Assembly: GCA_047967505.1 (NCBI GenBank)
Contig: CM106538.1
Reading direction: 5' to 3' (one strand)
Length of the DNA stretch: 64,000 bases
Origin: Dipteris shenzhenensis
Taxonomy: Eukaryota; Polypodiophyta; Polypodiopsida; Gleicheniales
Positions 1 to 12,359 of this stretch are shown here, piece by piece. Below the pieces are notes generated by a model. The model was not told the DNA's origin, did no database searches, and saw nothing but the letters and a program-made list of their open reading frames with translations. How positions within the stretch are numbered: the first letter of the stretch is position 1; every line of letters starts with the position of its first letter. The translations under genes and the position numbers were made by a program.

Positions 1-1863
1 GAGATTTAATGTAAGGCATAAGCATTAACCTAAGTTCATCGTGTGGAAGTTTTCCCACAGTCGCTCAAAGTCCCTCATACGCCTTGAACCTCCTTTTTCC
101 TATGTTTTCTCTCGCCACTGCTCACGGGGATCGTGTGGAGCAATAAAGTATGCAAGTTGCTTATGACACTTAGAGCATCAACTTCATAGGGTGATCGGAT
201 ATCGTTTTCTGTGGCCAAATGTGTGATGCTATGATTTTTTCAAAAATAAGGTATCTCTTGTGCCTACCACGACCCATTGCGGCCGAAAAAGAATGACTAA
301 CCGTATCTAGCTCTTCTGATATGCATCAAAGGCTAAGCTAAGTTATTCGTCGAAGGGATGCACAGTTTCTTCGTCGGTATTTCAAGCGCTCTTTTACGTG
401 CTAAATCCTCTGGGATTCAGCTCTCCTAGATCTTAATGGAAGTCCTTGCTTCTTCGTGCTCCTGGAGCTTTATACTCATTAGAAGCAAATGCCTTGCTTC
501 AGGTCAGGTCGTCGACTAGGGACTGGGGCGCTATCTTATTTTGGAGTGTATATGGACTATGCACTTAGTGTTGCGAGCTAGGTTACTTCTGATCTACAGA
601 TACAAGGTAACACAGAAGTAAGCGAATGGTTCCAAACAGGTCATAAAGTAGTTGTAGGAGTTCGTCTCCTTTTTTAATCCGGGCTCTCCTTGCGATAATG
701 GCCAGAGGGTAACTCTGAGACTCCCATGTCCTCGATGCCTGGGGGTGGCATCTCGTGGCAGGTTCCCTCGTTCCGAAGCAAAGGGAGGCTGTTCCAACGT
801 CTGGCTTCGGCTAAGCAAGTTTCAGAGCTAACGTGAGCCTATGTTGGAAAGACGACGAGGGGGAGGCGGGTTGCAACGCAGTAGACCTTAGAGAAGCAGC
901 TTCTGTCTTGGCTGCGGGCTTGCAAAGTCGCAACCACTAGGTATGGGCGCATGCAAGATGGCCATGCGTCATTGCTACTCGCTTCATCAGGCTCATGAGA
1001 GCCCTCCGCTGTTGTTTTTGTGTTCTGCGTCTCCCATGCAAGCTTTGTTGTTGGAAGAGCTTCAAGAAAGGGAGGGAGGGCGATGCCATTCCATGGTAGT
1101 GCGGGAGCGGGGGGGAAATATTGGATCTGTGGCACTTACGTGTGCACCCTCCATTTTGTGGAGAGTGTGCTTCAAGGGTCCTCGGTAGCAGTGAAGAGCC
1201 TTGTCAAGGGTAGGTTGTCATGCTAGGGTCCTCCTTTTGTGCACAAGAGCTTGGAGCTTCTTGGAATCCAGTCCGTCGAAGATTTCAGGGAGATTACAGT
1301 TGGGTCTTCATAGGCATCTCTAGGCATTGGGCTCAAGGCACCTTGGATTCCGTCTGGGGTGGTTTCTTGGACTATCCGTTGGAGGCTTTGCAAAGGGTGG
1401 GAAGGCGGGAGGAGGGATTTGTTTGTGCCCTCGTGCTCATGTACTATGCACTTTCTATAGGCTCCATTAAATCATACTCATGCCACCTATCTTGGGGGTT
1501 TCTTTTCTTCATTGCCCATGAGTTTCATGGGGAAATGGGGGCGGTGGTGGAGGGCTTGGTATGAGCGGCTCCTCTCCATCTCCAGTCCTACCCCCTTACT
1601 TTAGTCAAATATCATCCCTTAACCATAGCGTACTTTTTGTGCTCTATTTTACTAGGCCTAAAATGTTATTTGGATCCCGGGATTTAGTTGATGCTCTTCC
1701 GCCTCTTTGAGGGGGTCCATCATGGGGGTTTGTAGATGCCCCTAGTTTTTCGATTAAATGTCCCCTTTAATTATTCCCTTTGTAGTTGATCCTTTATCCG
1801 GAAGCGAGTTGTTCCATCCATGGGATCTCGATGGGGATCAAGTCCCTTCCCTCTTGGGGGTGG
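1..1863. other. No recognisable gene
   Basis: Open frames on both strands (for example 943-1564 on the plus strand) are short, overlap one another and carry no motif I recognise. I see no LTR, terminal inverted repeat or RNA gene. The stretch reads as anonymous intergenic DNA. Confidence 0.5.
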
Positions 1864-1889
1864 GTGTGTGTGTGTGTGTGTGTGTGTGT
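1864..1889. repeat. (GT)n microsatellite
   Basis: An uninterrupted alternating GT run of about 13 units, flanked by unique sequence. Confidence 0.95.
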
Positions 1890-2189
1890 TTAAAATAAAA
1901 AACCTTTTAATAGCATGGTGCACAAAGCTCAGATAAGGGTAGATAAAAAATTATTTATTACATGGTTGTTCATGCAAAGTGTAAAACATTATAATGCCGA
2001 TGTAGTCTTGACAAGCATCTTACTTATTGAAGAGGAGAATCTGCATACCTGCCACCATCCAACAAGAAAACATGATAAGAACCAAGTTCACTTAAATTGG
2101 GAAGACATGTGTCATAAACCTTCCTCCCTTGGCCATAAACTTAACTAGCACCATATAAGAAATTAAGTGTAAAAGATGGGTTTTATAAG

Positions 2190-3110
2190 TGTGGAAATGT
2201 AATTACAAAGGAGGGGGGGGGGGGAAACAATTTCGGAGGGAGGAGGGGGTCAATTAGAAGGTAAACATAGAAGGGGAATTACAAGGAAAACTAAAGGGAA
2301 AATAATAGAGAAGGGGGAGGGAAGAAGAACCGAAAATAATAAATATTTAGCAACAACGGGGGACGATACCTACATAGAGAGGAGGGGGAAGAATATGTAT
2401 ATAGAGAGGGGGGAGGAAAAGGTTAGATATCAATCCTTGAGAGGGGAACTTAGGTGCTAATATTGAGAGGGGGGGTTAGATATTAATATTTGAGAGGGGG
2501 GGAAATATATATAGAGAGAGGGGGAACTTAGGTACTAATATTAAGAAGGGGAGATTTAGATGTAGACATATAGAATAGGGGGGGTATGTATCAGAGGATA
2601 GAGGATAGAAATTATAAGGTGAAATTTAGAAATTATAAGGGAGAGAAAAAAAAGGGAGAAAAATAAAAAATAAAAAACTAGGGGGAATTGTAATGAAATC
2701 AATGCTATGAATGTAATGAAGAAATTAAGAAAGTAAAAAATACTTCATTGAAAAAAAGTAGATTTAAAGTATATAGTACTAAGTTTAATTAAATGACTAA
2801 AGCAATGGGGAGAGGGGGAAGATATAATGTAAAGGAGGGGGGAATCATATAATTGGAGAGGGAAATTTAGAGGGGAGAAAAAAAGAAGGGAGAGGGGGAA
2901 GATAGAATGTAAAGGATGGGGAAGATATAACATCATTGGAGAGGGAGGGGAGGAGTAATTGGAGAGGGAAAGGAAAGGGGGGTTTAAATTAACAGAAAGG
3001 GGGGGTAATTGGGGGGCAAAGGAAAGGGGGGTAATTGGGGGGGCACAGGAAAGTGGGGTTTAATGTATGAAAGACAAAATGAAGGGGAAGGGGGAGGGGG
3101 AGGATTAACT
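2190..3110 (+). repeat. G/A-rich polypurine-biased tract
   Basis: About 900 bp in which the plus strand is strongly purine-biased, with many runs of five to nine G and recurring GAGAGGGGG and GGGGGGAAA words. It includes degenerate repeats of a motif around TAGATATTAATATTGAGAGGGGG near 2430-2560. Frames on the opposite strand are proline/serine/leucine-rich artefacts of this composition. Confidence 0.85.
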
Positions 3111-3511
3111 ATATGAAATACAAATAATAGAAAAAAAAGGAGACCTAAAAAAGCATTTAAAAGGTGCAACCGTGACTTTGTGTATAGCAGACAGACGGCC
3201 GGGACGATGACTTGAAAGATCACCACACAATAGAACAACAGAGTGCAGCACGGGTTTGGGGGGAGGCAACATGCTAAGGAGCGATATGGAGTAATGGAGA
3301 TGTGATGCTACCGCACGGGCTAGGAGAATTAGCATGAGATGGCACCGTCAGAGAGCTTGGGGTTCTATTGGGAGTAAATGAAGCTTGGAGCTCGGAGCTT
3401 GGAGAGGCAGCTAGCGACAAGATGGTGGGGGTTGTGGGGCAGACTGTAGGCAATTTTAAGGAGATGTGAGGGCAGTTGAGAGCTACTTACCGGGTAGGGC
3501 AGTAAGAGGGA

Positions 3512-3930
3512 GTGTGTGAGGGAGTTTTCAAGCTTGATGCTATGTCAGATCTTGGTCCTTTGCACAAGTATCTAGGCATTCAATTTGCTAGTAGTGAGGG
3601 GGGTATTTTCATGCCACAATCCAAGTACATTGGACAACTTTTGCAACGTTTTTTAGTCTGGGTATTGCAAGCTCGTATCCACACCATTAGAGCTTGGTTT
3701 TCATTTATCATCCGAGGATGACAATGGTGCATGTGATATCACTCTCTATTAGCAAGAAGTTGGTTGTTTGATTTATTTATGACATCCCAAGCCAGATCTT
3801 CAATATGATGTCTCACTGTTGAGCAGATATATGCACAGCCGCTTACACACCATTGCCATACCGTGAAGCGTGTCTTCAGGTATCTCCAAGAGCATTTTCA
3901 TCTACACACTTGCAGGACCACATAGTTTTT
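3512..3930 (+). pseudogene. Ty1/copia reverse transcriptase C-terminal fragment
   Basis: The frame from 3512 reads KLDAMSDLGPLHKYLGIQFA and then PQSKYIGQLLQRF. This is the part of copia reverse transcriptase just after the YVDD box (the MxDLGxxxxxLGIQ motif and the QxKYxxxLLxRF helix). Further on, past stops, 3815-3900 still reads like the VFRYLQEHFH segment that precedes RNase H. No LTR, gag or integrase is attached, so this is a truncated relic. Confidence 0.75.
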
Positions 3931-4792
3931 GTTCTATGCATATGTATATTCTAAAATAAAGAAGCAAAAATGTGCAGAGGCATAAACCAAGATAACCTTG
4001 CCCATTTGGATCCAAATGTAAACTTCATGGCCGTGCCCATATCCTTTTCAATCTTGTCCTTGTATGATTGCAATGTCCTCGAGTCCACATTGCTGCAATC
4101 CATGTCTTGAAGTTGTGGTGGTGCAATGGTTTACAGATGGCCATAGCTTGATGATGTCGTTGGAGTGATGTATGTTGCATTATACCAATACACATTCTTC
4201 ATTCGCAAGGAGGCCAACTTCTCCCCGGCATGCATTTGCTTACCTAAATCCTCGTGAATCGCAGTGAACTTGCCTTTGAACTCCTTGAAGTCCAAAGGGA
4301 AAACATCTGCCACCATGAATAAGAGCTCTTAGAAGCCAAACACAAAATTTCCAAATGGACTCATTACACTTACAGGTGAAAAAGGTACATAGATAGAAAG
4401 GCTCATAGTGTGATGGTATCCTAGATTGATTGAATGATGGAGGAAGCCGCATATCTTTTCCCATGTAAACATGTTGCACTTTTGCGAGCCATCCTTTCTT
4501 CATAAACTTGAACTTCAAGATGCGCCCCTTCCACTCATGTAAGATGTCACCTCTGGGTCACCTCTCTTGCTCTTAGAAAGCTTATGTGGACCTTTGGCCG
4601 ATTCTTTCATCACTATCTAGTCATTTAAGCTGTAGGTGCAAGGGATCCACTCATCCAATGCATTTTTGGTGTTATGGAAGACACAAGAGGTCATAGCATT
4701 GCATGGTCTTATAGCCTTGCTCCTCACCATGCTTGCAGAGGTTGCAATAGCAAGAATGGGACTCTTACATAGGGCAATGTAGCTCTAACACA
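3931..4792 (-). other. Unassigned stretch with minus-strand open frames
   Basis: Overlapping minus-strand frames at 4131-4316 and 4240-4518 have fairly ordinary amino-acid composition, for example VADVFPLDFKEFKGKFTAIH. I recognise no domain. They could be a decayed transposon or gene fragment, or chance. Confidence 0.25.
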
Positions 4793-4989
4793 GGCACAAA
4801 AGAGGGAGAAGGAGAGGGACAAAGCAGCAGCAACAACAAAGGCACAAGAGAGGGAGAAGGAGAGGGACAAAGTAGCTCCAACAGAGGCACAAAATAGGGA
4901 GAAGGAGAGGGACAGAGCAACAGCAACAGAGGCACAGGAGAGGGAGCGAGAGCAGGACACAGTAGCTCGAATATAGGCACAAGAGAGGA

Positions 4990-5020
<31 letters not shown>

Positions 5021-5066
5021 GAGCTATAGCAAGCAGGCCAGAGAGAGAGGAGCTATAGCAAGCAGG
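4793..5066. repeat. 45-bp minisatellite followed by a (GA)n run
   Basis: Units beginning GGCACA start at 4793, 4841, 4886, 4931 and 4976, so the period is 48, 45, 45 and 45 bp. Each unit has a GAGGGAGAAGGAGAGGGAC core followed by a CAGCAGCAACA-like or TAGCTCCAACA-like tail. The fifth unit runs into a (GA)n tract at about 4995-5020. A GAGCTATAGCAAGCAGG block then occurs twice, at about 5021 and 5050. Because 45 is a multiple of three, the minus strand shows a 15-residue repeat in open frame; this is probably not a protein. Confidence 0.85.
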
Positions 5067-6723
5067 AGGGAGCAAAGAAAGAGGGGGAAGAGGGAAATGC
5101 ATGGGATTTGGTTCAAATGGAGTGATTTGGTAGGCTAGACCAGAATAGTGGGGGGAAGAGGCCCAGGGGAGAAGAAAATTTTGCCAGAAGGGCCCTACCA
5201 TCCCATTGAAGGTAATTTTGGGCTCATGTGGGGAGGTGCACCTGGTAGGAGGGTCAAACATGGGTTAAGAGGGGGGGATGGTTTGGGTGGTCCCTAGTGT
5301 AAGGGGAGCAACCAATAGGGGCTCTCTGCAGGCCTGCCCACCCTCCATCTCAACATACCATTGCCCCACACCTTCTAGCACTCTCATTGGTGCACCTCAA
5401 ATCACTCTCTAATCCCTTGAAATTAGGAAACACTGATTGGAGGCCCTTTTGAGACCCCAATTCTCCCCTAATGATAAGAGACACCTATAAGAAGAATATT
5501 CTAGTGTGAAGGAAGCATCCAAGAAGAAGAGGATGAGTTAGATACTGAAGAAGAAACCAAAGAGGAGTTCCAAGGATGAAGGGAGGAAAGGATGAAGCAA
5601 GAGCGGTTAAATAAGCAATCTCTCACAAGGAGCTAGCACAAAAAGAGAGGCAAGCTTGAGGTCCTCCTCTAGTGAAGAGTTATGGGTTCAAACCGGGCAT
5701 TGTGGCACTTTGGGAGATCTACAAGTGTCAAAAGTCAATCGATCTCCTTATCCACAAGGCGAGCTTTGCCAAAGTGATACATGAGGTCATGCATGATCTC
5801 AACTAGATTGCTACATCTAGGTGGTTCATGTGAGTGGTTGTAGGGGCCCCTTGGCATATTTTGATAGATGCCCTTCTTGACTTGCATCATGCAATTGAGG
5901 CATACTTGGTAGACCTCATGGATGATGTCCAACTTGCTGCCATCCATAGGATCAAGGTCACCATGACGGAGGGATTTGAGGTAGACCAATGGGAGTGCTC
6001 ATTTCTATGGATCGATGCCATGTTAAGGTGGAAATGGACACATAAGAACTCATGATAAGAGTTTCCACAGGCTACTCCTCTCATACGAGGCACTAAACAA
6101 ATATAGATAGGGGAGAGAAGAAGATTGGAGACAAAGAGAGAGAGCATGCCACAAATGACTAACTATACACTAGATTTAGTTGAAAATATTCAATATATAC
6201 CAAACCCCTTTAGGGTTAGGATTAGGGTTTCCAACCCTTGTTCCTTTTAGCACTCTTTTGTTAGTTTTTGCACAATATCAAACATGATGTTAAGATGAAT
6301 TGTCAACATCTTCCCTCAAGATCAACATCATGAAGTAGGCCTTTCCTCAAGATGATAATTAATACTTCTACAAAGTGGATTGCTATATAACGTATACCTT
6401 TGCTGTAACATCATATCCTAGCTACATCCTCTACTGCCATTTGATTTCCATTTCACCTCTCCTACAAGAGTGCCTACTTGTCTTCAACTTTGGAGCATTT
6501 TTCCTTGCTGTAATTTTGGTCAAAGTCACTTGGTAAGCTCCTATTGCATTGACTTCTTTTATTTCTAGCAAAATAGTCTTTCTTTTGGTTCCTTAGAATT
6601 GTGGAAAGGTCTCGTATTGCCTTGGAAGGCCCCGTGTTTCCTTTGGAAGTCTTTTTACAGTAGGTACACTTTGTGACAATCACATATTTGTAGTGGAAAG
6701 ACTTTGAAACTTGTGCTAGTAAA
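5067..6723. other. No recognisable gene
   Basis: Short frames on both strands around 5735-6147 share no motif with known families. I see no repeats or RNA genes. The region leads into the copia relic starting near 6724. Confidence 0.4.
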
Positions 6724-9700
6724 TTGCTTTTGGATTTGGTTGGGAGATTGCACTCCTTTCATTTGCAATGTCATGTGGTGCTTTTGCCTTGCATTTTTGC
6801 ACTGTCTGGCAACAAGGATGACTTGTTTGGGAAGCTTGGATCTGAGGACAAAATTGATGGCATAAATAACTGTATGGGCTTACATCCTTACATGATAGGG
6901 CATGTCTTGGGTGCCAAGAATTTTTGGAACATTTTTGTAGGTATCGAGGTCAGATCAACTAGACCTAATGCCTCTGGTACATCTGGTAATTCCTCTCGCT
7001 CATATAGTGATGGGTCTAATGCTTCTTCCACTATAGCTCCTTCTTCCACATACCACTACTACAGCTGCCTCTTCCACTATAACTGCTTTTCCTCCTACTT
7101 AGGAGCAAATTCATGGGACTGTCGTGATGCAAAACACATGCCTTAATTTCTCCACTAGTAAAAAGGGTTATTATCCTCATATCCATTCATGCAAGACAGT
7201 AAACAAGCATGGTATCGGCTTGCCTTCTTATATTAGGTGCGGAATGAGGCTAGAGTGGCCTATCTCCGCAAGTAGCTGAAGGACTTAAAGCTTGAATAGG
7301 GTGGTAATATGGATACCTATCTTACGAGTGTTAAATAATTGAAAGAGAAGTTGGCAAATATTGATAAGGTAATCCCAGATTCTTAGCTTGTATCCATGAC
7401 ACTTGATGGATTGCCTGATACATACCAGGGTTGTGCCACTACTTTGCGGGTGCTTGCCATGGGCAATGCCAACCACTACACTTTTGACCGATTGGTTGCC
7501 CTTTTGCTTACAAGAAGAACAAAGCCATGTGAATAGAAATGCTTTTATGGCTAGTCATCAAGCCTTTGCCACACAGCATAGAAACAAGGGCAAGGGGAAA
7601 GTTTCAACTGGTAAGCCCACTCATACACATGCTGATCATTCCTCTGATGCATCTTTTTCTGGAGAGAAGTGAAAGAAAAAGAGATGTAACTATTGCAGGA
7701 GACCTAGGCATGACATCACTAAGTGCAAGAAGAGAATTGCATTCAAAAAGAAGAAGAAGGGGTCAGGTCTTGCAATTTCTAGTGCTCCTAGTACAAATGA
7801 CATGCATCAGACAACCAATTTTGCACATAATCACCTTTGAGCTTTTCTTGTTACTTGTCAGTACAATCCTTCTATTCGTGATGCCTGCATGACAGTTTCT
7901 AATGGTTACGATGCATGGTTTTTTTATAGTGGTGCTAGCAAGCACATCACTTCCTCCAGGAAGTTATTCATCTCACTTGCAGATGCACCAAAGGGGGGAA
8001 TAGTTATAAGTGCAAATAATGCATCTTATTTAGTAAAAGGCTTTGGGAAAACTACCATTACTTCAGTGTTCTGGTGGTCTAGTCACTCTAGACAATGTAC
8101 TCTATGTACCAGGCGTCCACAAAAACCTCATATCCATTTCAGTTGTAGCTACTTGCAGATATCAGGTTCTTTTTTTACTTAGAGTACTTTATAGACTTGA
8201 TGCATATGACAAATGCTTAGATGATGCTAGACTTGTAGATGTAGATACTTATGTTGCTGATGCTTCTACCATGACAGATTCTCATTTATGGCATGAGAGG
8301 TTTGGACACCTTAACTTAGAAGATTTGGTAAAGTTGCGTAAAGTAGATATGGTAGCTGATCTTCCTAAGATTCATATGCCTTCCGACCATGTCTGTGAAG
8401 CATGTTTACTTGGAAAAATGCACCATTTTGCATTTCCCAAGGATGGGAGAGTTGGTACACTCATCAGGTTGTACTTGATTCACATTTATGTTTGTGGCCC
8501 TATGAGCATTGCAACCATAGGTGGATTTTACTATTTTGTGACTTTCATTGATGATTTCACTAGGTACACCTGGATTTTTTCTCTAAAGTCCAAATCTCAA
8601 ATCTTCACATGCTTTAAGCATTTTATTACTTTGGTAGAGATGAAAGTGGATGAATACATGTCAAAAGAGTTTGCTGATTATTTGCCCTCACATGGCATAC
8701 ATCATCAATGCACTGTGCCTTACACTCCCCAGCAGAATCCCATGGCAAAAAGGAAGAATAGATCAATTATGGAGATGGCCAGGTTAATGCTCAAAGGGAA
8801 GCACTTGCCTAACAAATTGTGGTTGGATTGTCATGTGTCCAAATTATATTTTGAATAGATGCCCAAACAAGGCATTGAAAACCATCACACCACATGAGGT
8901 GCTGCCATAAGCCCAAGATTTCTCACGTGGACTTTTAGTTGCTTGACATATGCACATGTGCCTTCATAGACATAGACAACGTTGGATGACAAAGTTGTCA
9001 AATGCATTTTTATTGGGAACTGCTCAAAAATCAAGGGCTACAAGCTCCACCAACCCTGTACAAGCAAATTCTTTGTTAGTAGAGATGTTTTTTCTAATGC
9101 CATGCCTTTGCTGGATTGTCAAAAACATCCACAATTGATGCACTAGATACTTTTGAGAGCTTGATGCCTTTGTTTTAGTCAGACCGCCATGATGATGCTA
9201 CATCTAAGGTTCCTCCTCGTCCTTCTACTGGTCATTTATGGCCACTTGTGCAGTCTAAAAATTAGTAGCATTTACAGCCTAATATGCCTCTAATTCATCA
9301 TGATATTAGGCACAGGGAAATTGACCAAGAGAGAGCTGAAAGGGTTATGCACAACAACAAGTCACTAAATTTGAAGAAACTTGTGCCCCCACTTCCAAGA
9401 ACACCACTATCAGGATTGTTCCTTCCTTTGTTGCTCATTTCATTGGGAGGTACATCAGCTTGACATGAACGCAGCATTTCTTCATGGGCACTTGCAAGAG
9501 GAAGTCTACAAGGCCAATCCTTCACTTGTCATGCGTGGATTCACTAATAGTGATTGGGCTGGCTGTTCCCACACCGTGTGTCACATAGTGGCAATTGTTT
9601 CATGCTTGGTACTTCATGCATCTATTGGTTCAACAAGAAGCAGACTACAGTTGCTACACCTAGTTGTGAGGCTGAGTATACAGCAGCTTTCCTTGGAGGG

Positions 9701-10325
9701 TACTGATGTGTCGTGGAGATCTTATTGGAATGTGATTGGAGAGCTCTCCTCCAATCCACCCTCATTGAGAGAAACACGAGCAAAGGATGTTCAAAAGTAT
9801 ATAGGGTTGTTGCAATCATGCATCCACAATGAGAAGAAGGGGGAGAGGGGAGAGGAGATGAGATGGAGAGAGAGATAGTGAGCAAGGGAAGGGGAACCGT
9901 GGCATTTAGAAGATCCAAGAGAAGGAAACAAGGGCACAAGTTATAGAAGAAGAAAGCTTGTACTCCTCAAACCTTGCATACACCCACTAAAGAGCAAAGT
10001 CAAAGATCTTGCCTTTTATACGTGCCACCTTTTGAAGGGAGCGCCACAGTGGAGTGTGTTTGGCTCCGAAAGTTACTTGCAGATCTCCATGTATGTCCGA
10101 TAGCTCCTACCTTCATCTTCACTGATAGTCGGAGTGCTTTGGCTATTGCACAGGATCCAATTTTCCATGCTCGCACAAAGCACATTGAGGTCCATTATTA
10201 GTATGTTAGAGAGAGATTGTTAGCAAGTGATATTCAGTTGTCTTATCTTCCCCCTGAAGACAATTTGGTAAATCTCTTTACGAAAGCTCTTCCTCGACCT
10301 AAGTTTGAAGCTTTCTGGCAACCGT
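6724..10325 (+). pseudogene. Degenerate Ty1/copia gag-pol
   Basis: The copia order is readable across several broken frames. Gag N-terminus at about 6830-6960 (a KIDGINNCMG..IGHVLGAKNFWNI pattern) and gag middle at about 7300-7480. A zinc knuckle C-x2-C-x4-H-x4-C (CNYCRRPRHDITKC) near 7685. A protease-like site near 7915 where the catalytic D-S-G-A-S reads Y-S-G-A-S. An integrase HHCC region and core at about 8283-8840 (HERFGHLNLEDL, FVTFIDDFTRYTW). The reverse transcriptase is mostly deleted: QLDMNAAFLHGHLQEE near 9460 joins within about 25 codons to the RNase H motif GFTNSDWAGC near 9535. RNase H then shifts frame (CEAEYTAAFLGG ends near 9699), is interrupted by about 340 bp, and resumes at 10041, ending near LFTKALPRPKFEAFW. 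The element is dead. Confidence 0.85.
9700..10040. other. Insertion within copia RNase H
   Basis: Copia RNase H breaks off after its EAEYTAAFLGG block and resumes at GCGCCACAGTGGAGTG with the ECVWLRKLLADL block, which normally follows at once. The intervening 341 bp are unrelated to copia, with a G/A-rich centre at about 9830-9880. The flanks GGAGG and GAAGGGAG are not a clean target-site duplication. I cannot assign the insert to a family. Confidence 0.6.
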
Positions 10326-10460
10326 TGAACGTAGTACCTTTTGTAACTTGACCAGTTATGCTCTGTACAGTCATAGGTTGCTATATCCATATAGGATGAA
10401 CATGTGCAACCATGACATTAGTATGCTGAGACATGTCTAAGATACTTCAGCGCATACCAT

Positions 10461-10690
10461 GGAGGGGGGTTTGTAGGTCATCCCATGGGCTACCCATCGG
10501 TGCTTTCTATTCCTTGGTATGTGCCTTATAGGCCTCAATATAGGTAATTAGGATGTATGGTACATTTAGTACAAGTGGTACTACTAGGACACCTTATCCT
10601 AGGGAACTTTGTACTTCATTTCCATTAATTAAAGCTGTATGGCTTTGCTCATTGGCTTCCACCTCCATTTCTTCCATTGCTTGCCCTAGT
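10461..10690 (+). mobile_element. Possible polypurine tract and partial 3' LTR of the 6.7-10.3 kb copia relic
   Basis: About 135 bp after the end of RNase H a polypurine run GGAGGGGGG is followed by TTTGTAGGTCATCCC, a plausible LTR start at 10472 (TGTAGG). The other LTR is not visible upstream of 6724, so the end of this LTR is not defined. Confidence 0.4.
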
Positions 10691-12063
10691 CTACATGGAA
10701 ATTGTGTGTAAAAACTTTACAAGAAGCTCTACCAATTCCTTGCCTTCATTAGTGAATGCTCTTCCTTCATATCAGGCTCACCAAATGAAGCATGGATGCC
10801 ATAGGGATGATCCATACGAAGATACCTTCTATATCAATGGTTTTCATATACCACTTTTCCAATGCATTTTTGTTAACATTCTTTCGCAACATTTTATGAA
10901 TATCATATGCATCTCTTGATAGCAAGCTACCAAAATTGTGACACCCCTTTATATTTGACATCTCCTGAATCCTTAATATCTTCATTTGGAAGCTCCATTT
11001 CCTCAAGCACCTTACAAGTGACCCTACTATGGAATTTGGATCAAATGGTCAATATCCCATTGCAATGTAATTCTACTTCTGTGAAGCATAATCTCTACAT
11101 TGTTGTCTATGTAAGTAGCCTTGGATGATTACTTTGGCCATATCCACATGCTTCCATGCTTGTCATATTGTCCCTCTATTTCCATGACTTGCTTTCCTAG
11201 CCCCTTGATCATAAGAAGCTTTGTACCTATGAAAAGAAGCCTTTGATATTCACGTATTGTGTACCATGCTTTTCTATAGACAACATCTCCACAAAATAGC
11301 ATAGTTATACCCCTTTCTTTCCCTTCTTTTTTCATGCTTAAAGCATTTCATATATATACGTAACCTAGATATCCCATGTTGCTTGTACATATGACACTTT
11401 TACCTTGATCCATATGATTCTTACAAATATTTTCTCTAATTGCTAGGTACTACCCCTCTAATTAGGGCCTTATGTAGACCCTATAGTTGGACCCCTTAAG
11501 TGACCAATTGTAGGACCATTAGATACACAAATGGTAGAAGCACAAGTATATGTTGCTGATGTGGCAACATGTTTGCTACCCACATGGCAATCTCTCTATC
11601 ACTATATAGGAATCCTTAGGCCAAATTGAAGATCAAGCAAACCTTACAAATTGCCACTTGAATGAACTAGAAGATCCATGAGAAAACCTTACAAAAATGT
11701 CATCAATATATTAGAACATCCAAAACAGGAAGCAACATAATTCTCTTTACTCAAATGAATTAGGTTACATAGGAGGAGCATGGCTCGAAGGCTTTCTTGA
11801 AAGTTCCCATGAAAAATATTATCTCCTTCTTCTAAGAAGAACAAGTTAGAAACCTCAAAAATATAGAATACATTTTGATAATGGAATGGACATCCACATT
11901 AATGTCACAGTCCTTTAAAATGGATTTCCTTTTGTTTCAGCTCTATTTTTTATAATTTCTAAATTTGAACAATCTGGAGCTTGCATATAGCAAAAATCTC
12001 ACAGGTTAGCTCTTACTATGATGGTATTTCAAAACCACCATAGCCAACATGCACGTCACATTC
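10691..12063. other. No recognisable gene
   Basis: Broken minus-strand frames at 10767-11006 and on toward 11060 have protein-like composition, with PNEDIKDSGDVKYKG readable in one frame, but I do not recognise the family. Around 11460-11620 the sequence resembles generic LTR/promoter DNA without definable ends. Confidence 0.3.
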
Positions 12064-12351
12064 TCATACTCTGCATTCATAAAAGAGACGAGGAAAGAAG
12101 GGTGGGTGACATGGGTAAACGGAGTGGGGAGGAGGGGGATTTGGAGCACTGAAGAGGACTTGATAGTTGTGTTCTGTAATTTGTCTAATTGACAAAAGTT
12201 TCTTGCTGAGCTTCGGAACATAGAATACATCTTTCACCAATCCTTTCATACTAGTGAAATTGTTCATAGGGAAAATGCTTTTCCCTTGAACTAGATTTGG
12301 TGTGTTATCTGCCATGTAGATAACATTCTTGGGTCCTTCTAATGATTTCAT
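12064..12351 (-). pseudogene. Ty1/copia protease-integrase linker fragment
   Basis: The minus-strand frame reads FTSMKGLVKDVFYVPKLSKK and then LLSIRQITEHNYQVLF. This is the conserved VLYVPxLxxNLLSVxQL block between copia protease and integrase. The frame is then lost. Upstream on the same strand near 12460-12475 lies CTATAAAAGGGAGGG, a TATA-like element. Only a fragment remains. Confidence 0.7.
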
Positions 12352-12359
12352 CTCTGTAA

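Noticed and set aside
4724-5261. Minus-strand open frames with Leu/Ser/Pro-rich repeats
   Set aside because: They arise from the GA-rich 45-bp minisatellite read on the other strand; no protein features.
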